Source of the DNA: Bradyrhizobium sp. WSM471
GTDB lineage: Bacteria > Pseudomonadota > Alphaproteobacteria > Rhizobiales > Xanthobacteraceae
Reading direction: 5' to 3'
Assembly: GCF_000244915.1 (NCBI RefSeq)
Contig: NZ_CM001442.1
Location: 7,685,012 to 7,749,011, forward strand
Length of the DNA stretch: 64,000 nt
This document shows positions 63,298 through 64,000 of this stretch, one piece after another; the stretch's first letter is position 1, and each line of letters starts with the position of its first letter. Made by a program: the position numbers and the translations under genes. The notes beneath the pieces are model-generated. The model saw nothing but the letters and a program-made list of their open reading frames with translations, searched no databases and was not told the DNA's origin.

Positions 63298-64000
63298 CTA
63301 CGCCCCCTGATCGAACGCCTTGCGCAGCGCCACATAGCCCTGCTGCTGCTGGCTCCAGTTGCGGCCGCCGGTCATCGCGCCGTCGATGACGAGGTCATGG
63401 CCATTGATGAAGCTGGATTCGTCGCTGGCCAGGAACACCGCTGCATGGGCGATGTCATCGGGAAGGCCGGCTCGCGGGATCGGCTGCGCGGTCTTGTAGA
63501 TCTCGCGCATCACCGCGGGCGTCTTCTCCGCCGCGTCGGTCGAAAGCCCGAGCGCCTTGCCGAAAATACCGGTCGCGATGGCGCCGGGCGAGATCGAGTT
63601 GACGCGGACGTTGGATTCGCCGAGCTCCATCGCCACGCATTTGGTGAGATGGATCACCGCCGCCTTGGCCGCACCATAGACCATCGACGACGAGAAGCCG
63701 GCAAGACGGCCGGCGATGCTGCCATTGTTGATGATGCTGCCAAATCCCTGCTTCTTCATGTGCGGCGCGGCGTGCTTCATGCCGAGCATGACGCTGCGCA
63801 CCAAGGTGGCCATCGCCGCGTCGAAGCGCTCGACCTCGAGGCCTTCGATGCCGCCGGTCTGCGCGGGGCCGCCGGCATTGTTGAACAGGCAGTCGATGCG
63901 GCCGAATTTGTCCACCGCGAGCGCGATCAGCGCCTGCATCTCCGCTTCGACCGTCACATCCGTCTGGCGGAAGACGCAATTCGCCCCGAGCTGCTTCGCC
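63298..64000 (-). CDS. SDR family oxidoreductase, N-terminus outside the window
   Basis: The frame stays open to the window end (the residues before 63957 read AKQLGANCVFRQTDVT), so the 5' part with the TGxxxGxG nucleotide motif is missing. Present: the NNAG structural motif (LFNNAGG), the catalytic Ser in IINNGSIAG, YxxxK in VYGAAKAAV and SPGAIATGIFG. It is a classical NAD(P)-dependent dehydrogenase. Substrate unknown; it is convergent with the P450 gene. Confidence 0.92.
   Translation of the reverse strand, partial: AKQLGANCVFRQTDVTVEAEMQALIALAVDKFGRIDCLFNNAGGPAQTGGIEGLEVERFDAAMATLVRSVMLGMKHAAPHMKKQGFGSIINNGSIAGRLAGFSSSMVYGAAKAAVIHLTKCVAMELGESNVRVNSISPGAIATGIFGKALGLSTDAAEKTPAVMREIYKTAQPIPRAGLPDDIAHAAVFLASDESSFINGHDLVIDGAMTGGRNWSQQQQGYVALRKAFDQGA

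Overview
The window is GC-rich chromosomal DNA from an alphaproteobacterium, most likely Bradyrhizobium or a close relative. The evidence is a RegS/RegR-type redox two-component pair, a pcaF/pcaHG aromatic block, an intracellular PHA depolymerase, rhizobial-style tandem ABC binding proteins and, in most intergenic gaps, large imperfect palindromes of several sequence families. I see no plasmid, phage, rRNA, tRNA or CRISPR signature. The species call is inference from gene content and style.

Layout. 1-7.7 kb: end of a prenyl diphosphate synthase, a DUF1345 membrane protein, a secreted caspase-like protein, a GFA-family protein, an NTF2-like protein, a class A beta-lactamase, a Na+/H+ antiporter and a cell-wall amidase. 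7.7-13 kb: a Rieske oxygenase, a TauD-like dioxygenase, ispG, a DMT transporter and a Zur-like regulator. 13-16.3 kb: a marR-emrA-emrB efflux operon with palindromic operators. 16.4-23.1 kb: an APH-like kinase, a chemoreceptor, then pcaG, pcaH, a second intradiol dioxygenase and pcaF, which together give ring cleavage plus the last thiolytic step of the beta-ketoadipate pathway. 23.3-28.9 kb: mutS, a soluble PAS chemoreceptor and a membrane protein. 29.0-30.4 kb: IS110-family element, copy 1. 30.5-34 kb: OsmC and a sulfonate-type ABC importer. 34-44.8 kb: glnD, ogt, DUF1304, two tandem paralogous amino-acid-type binding proteins, DUF1330, a class A PBP and a YgjP-like metalloprotein. 45-51 kb: phaZ, an ABC-2 exporter, regS-regR and mmcB. 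51.0-52.4 kb: IS110-family element, copy 2. 52.6-58.2 kb: two convergent GH13 enzymes, a glyoxalase-II-like hydrolase and a PHB-depolymerase-like esterase. 58.7-64 kb: an LLM flavin monooxygenase, an IS1182-type element, a cytochrome P450 and a truncated SDR.

The most striking structure is the pair of identical IS110-family elements of the IS1111 type (about 1394 bp, direct orientation, 22,024 bp apart). Each has perfect 14-bp subterminal inverted repeats and a roughly 250-nt non-coding stretch downstream of the transposase. That stretch contains the reverse complement of the sequence flanking both insertions (AGGACCCAT), set beside a hairpin, plus a segment resembling the circular-junction sequence of the element. 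This is what a bridge RNA (seekRNA) with target and donor guides would look like. Both copies sit at the same point of a dispersed palindromic repeat family, and intact copies of that family elsewhere in the window show the uninterrupted site. The IS1182-type element also sits inside an intergenic palindrome, so these repeats act as landing pads for mobile DNA here.
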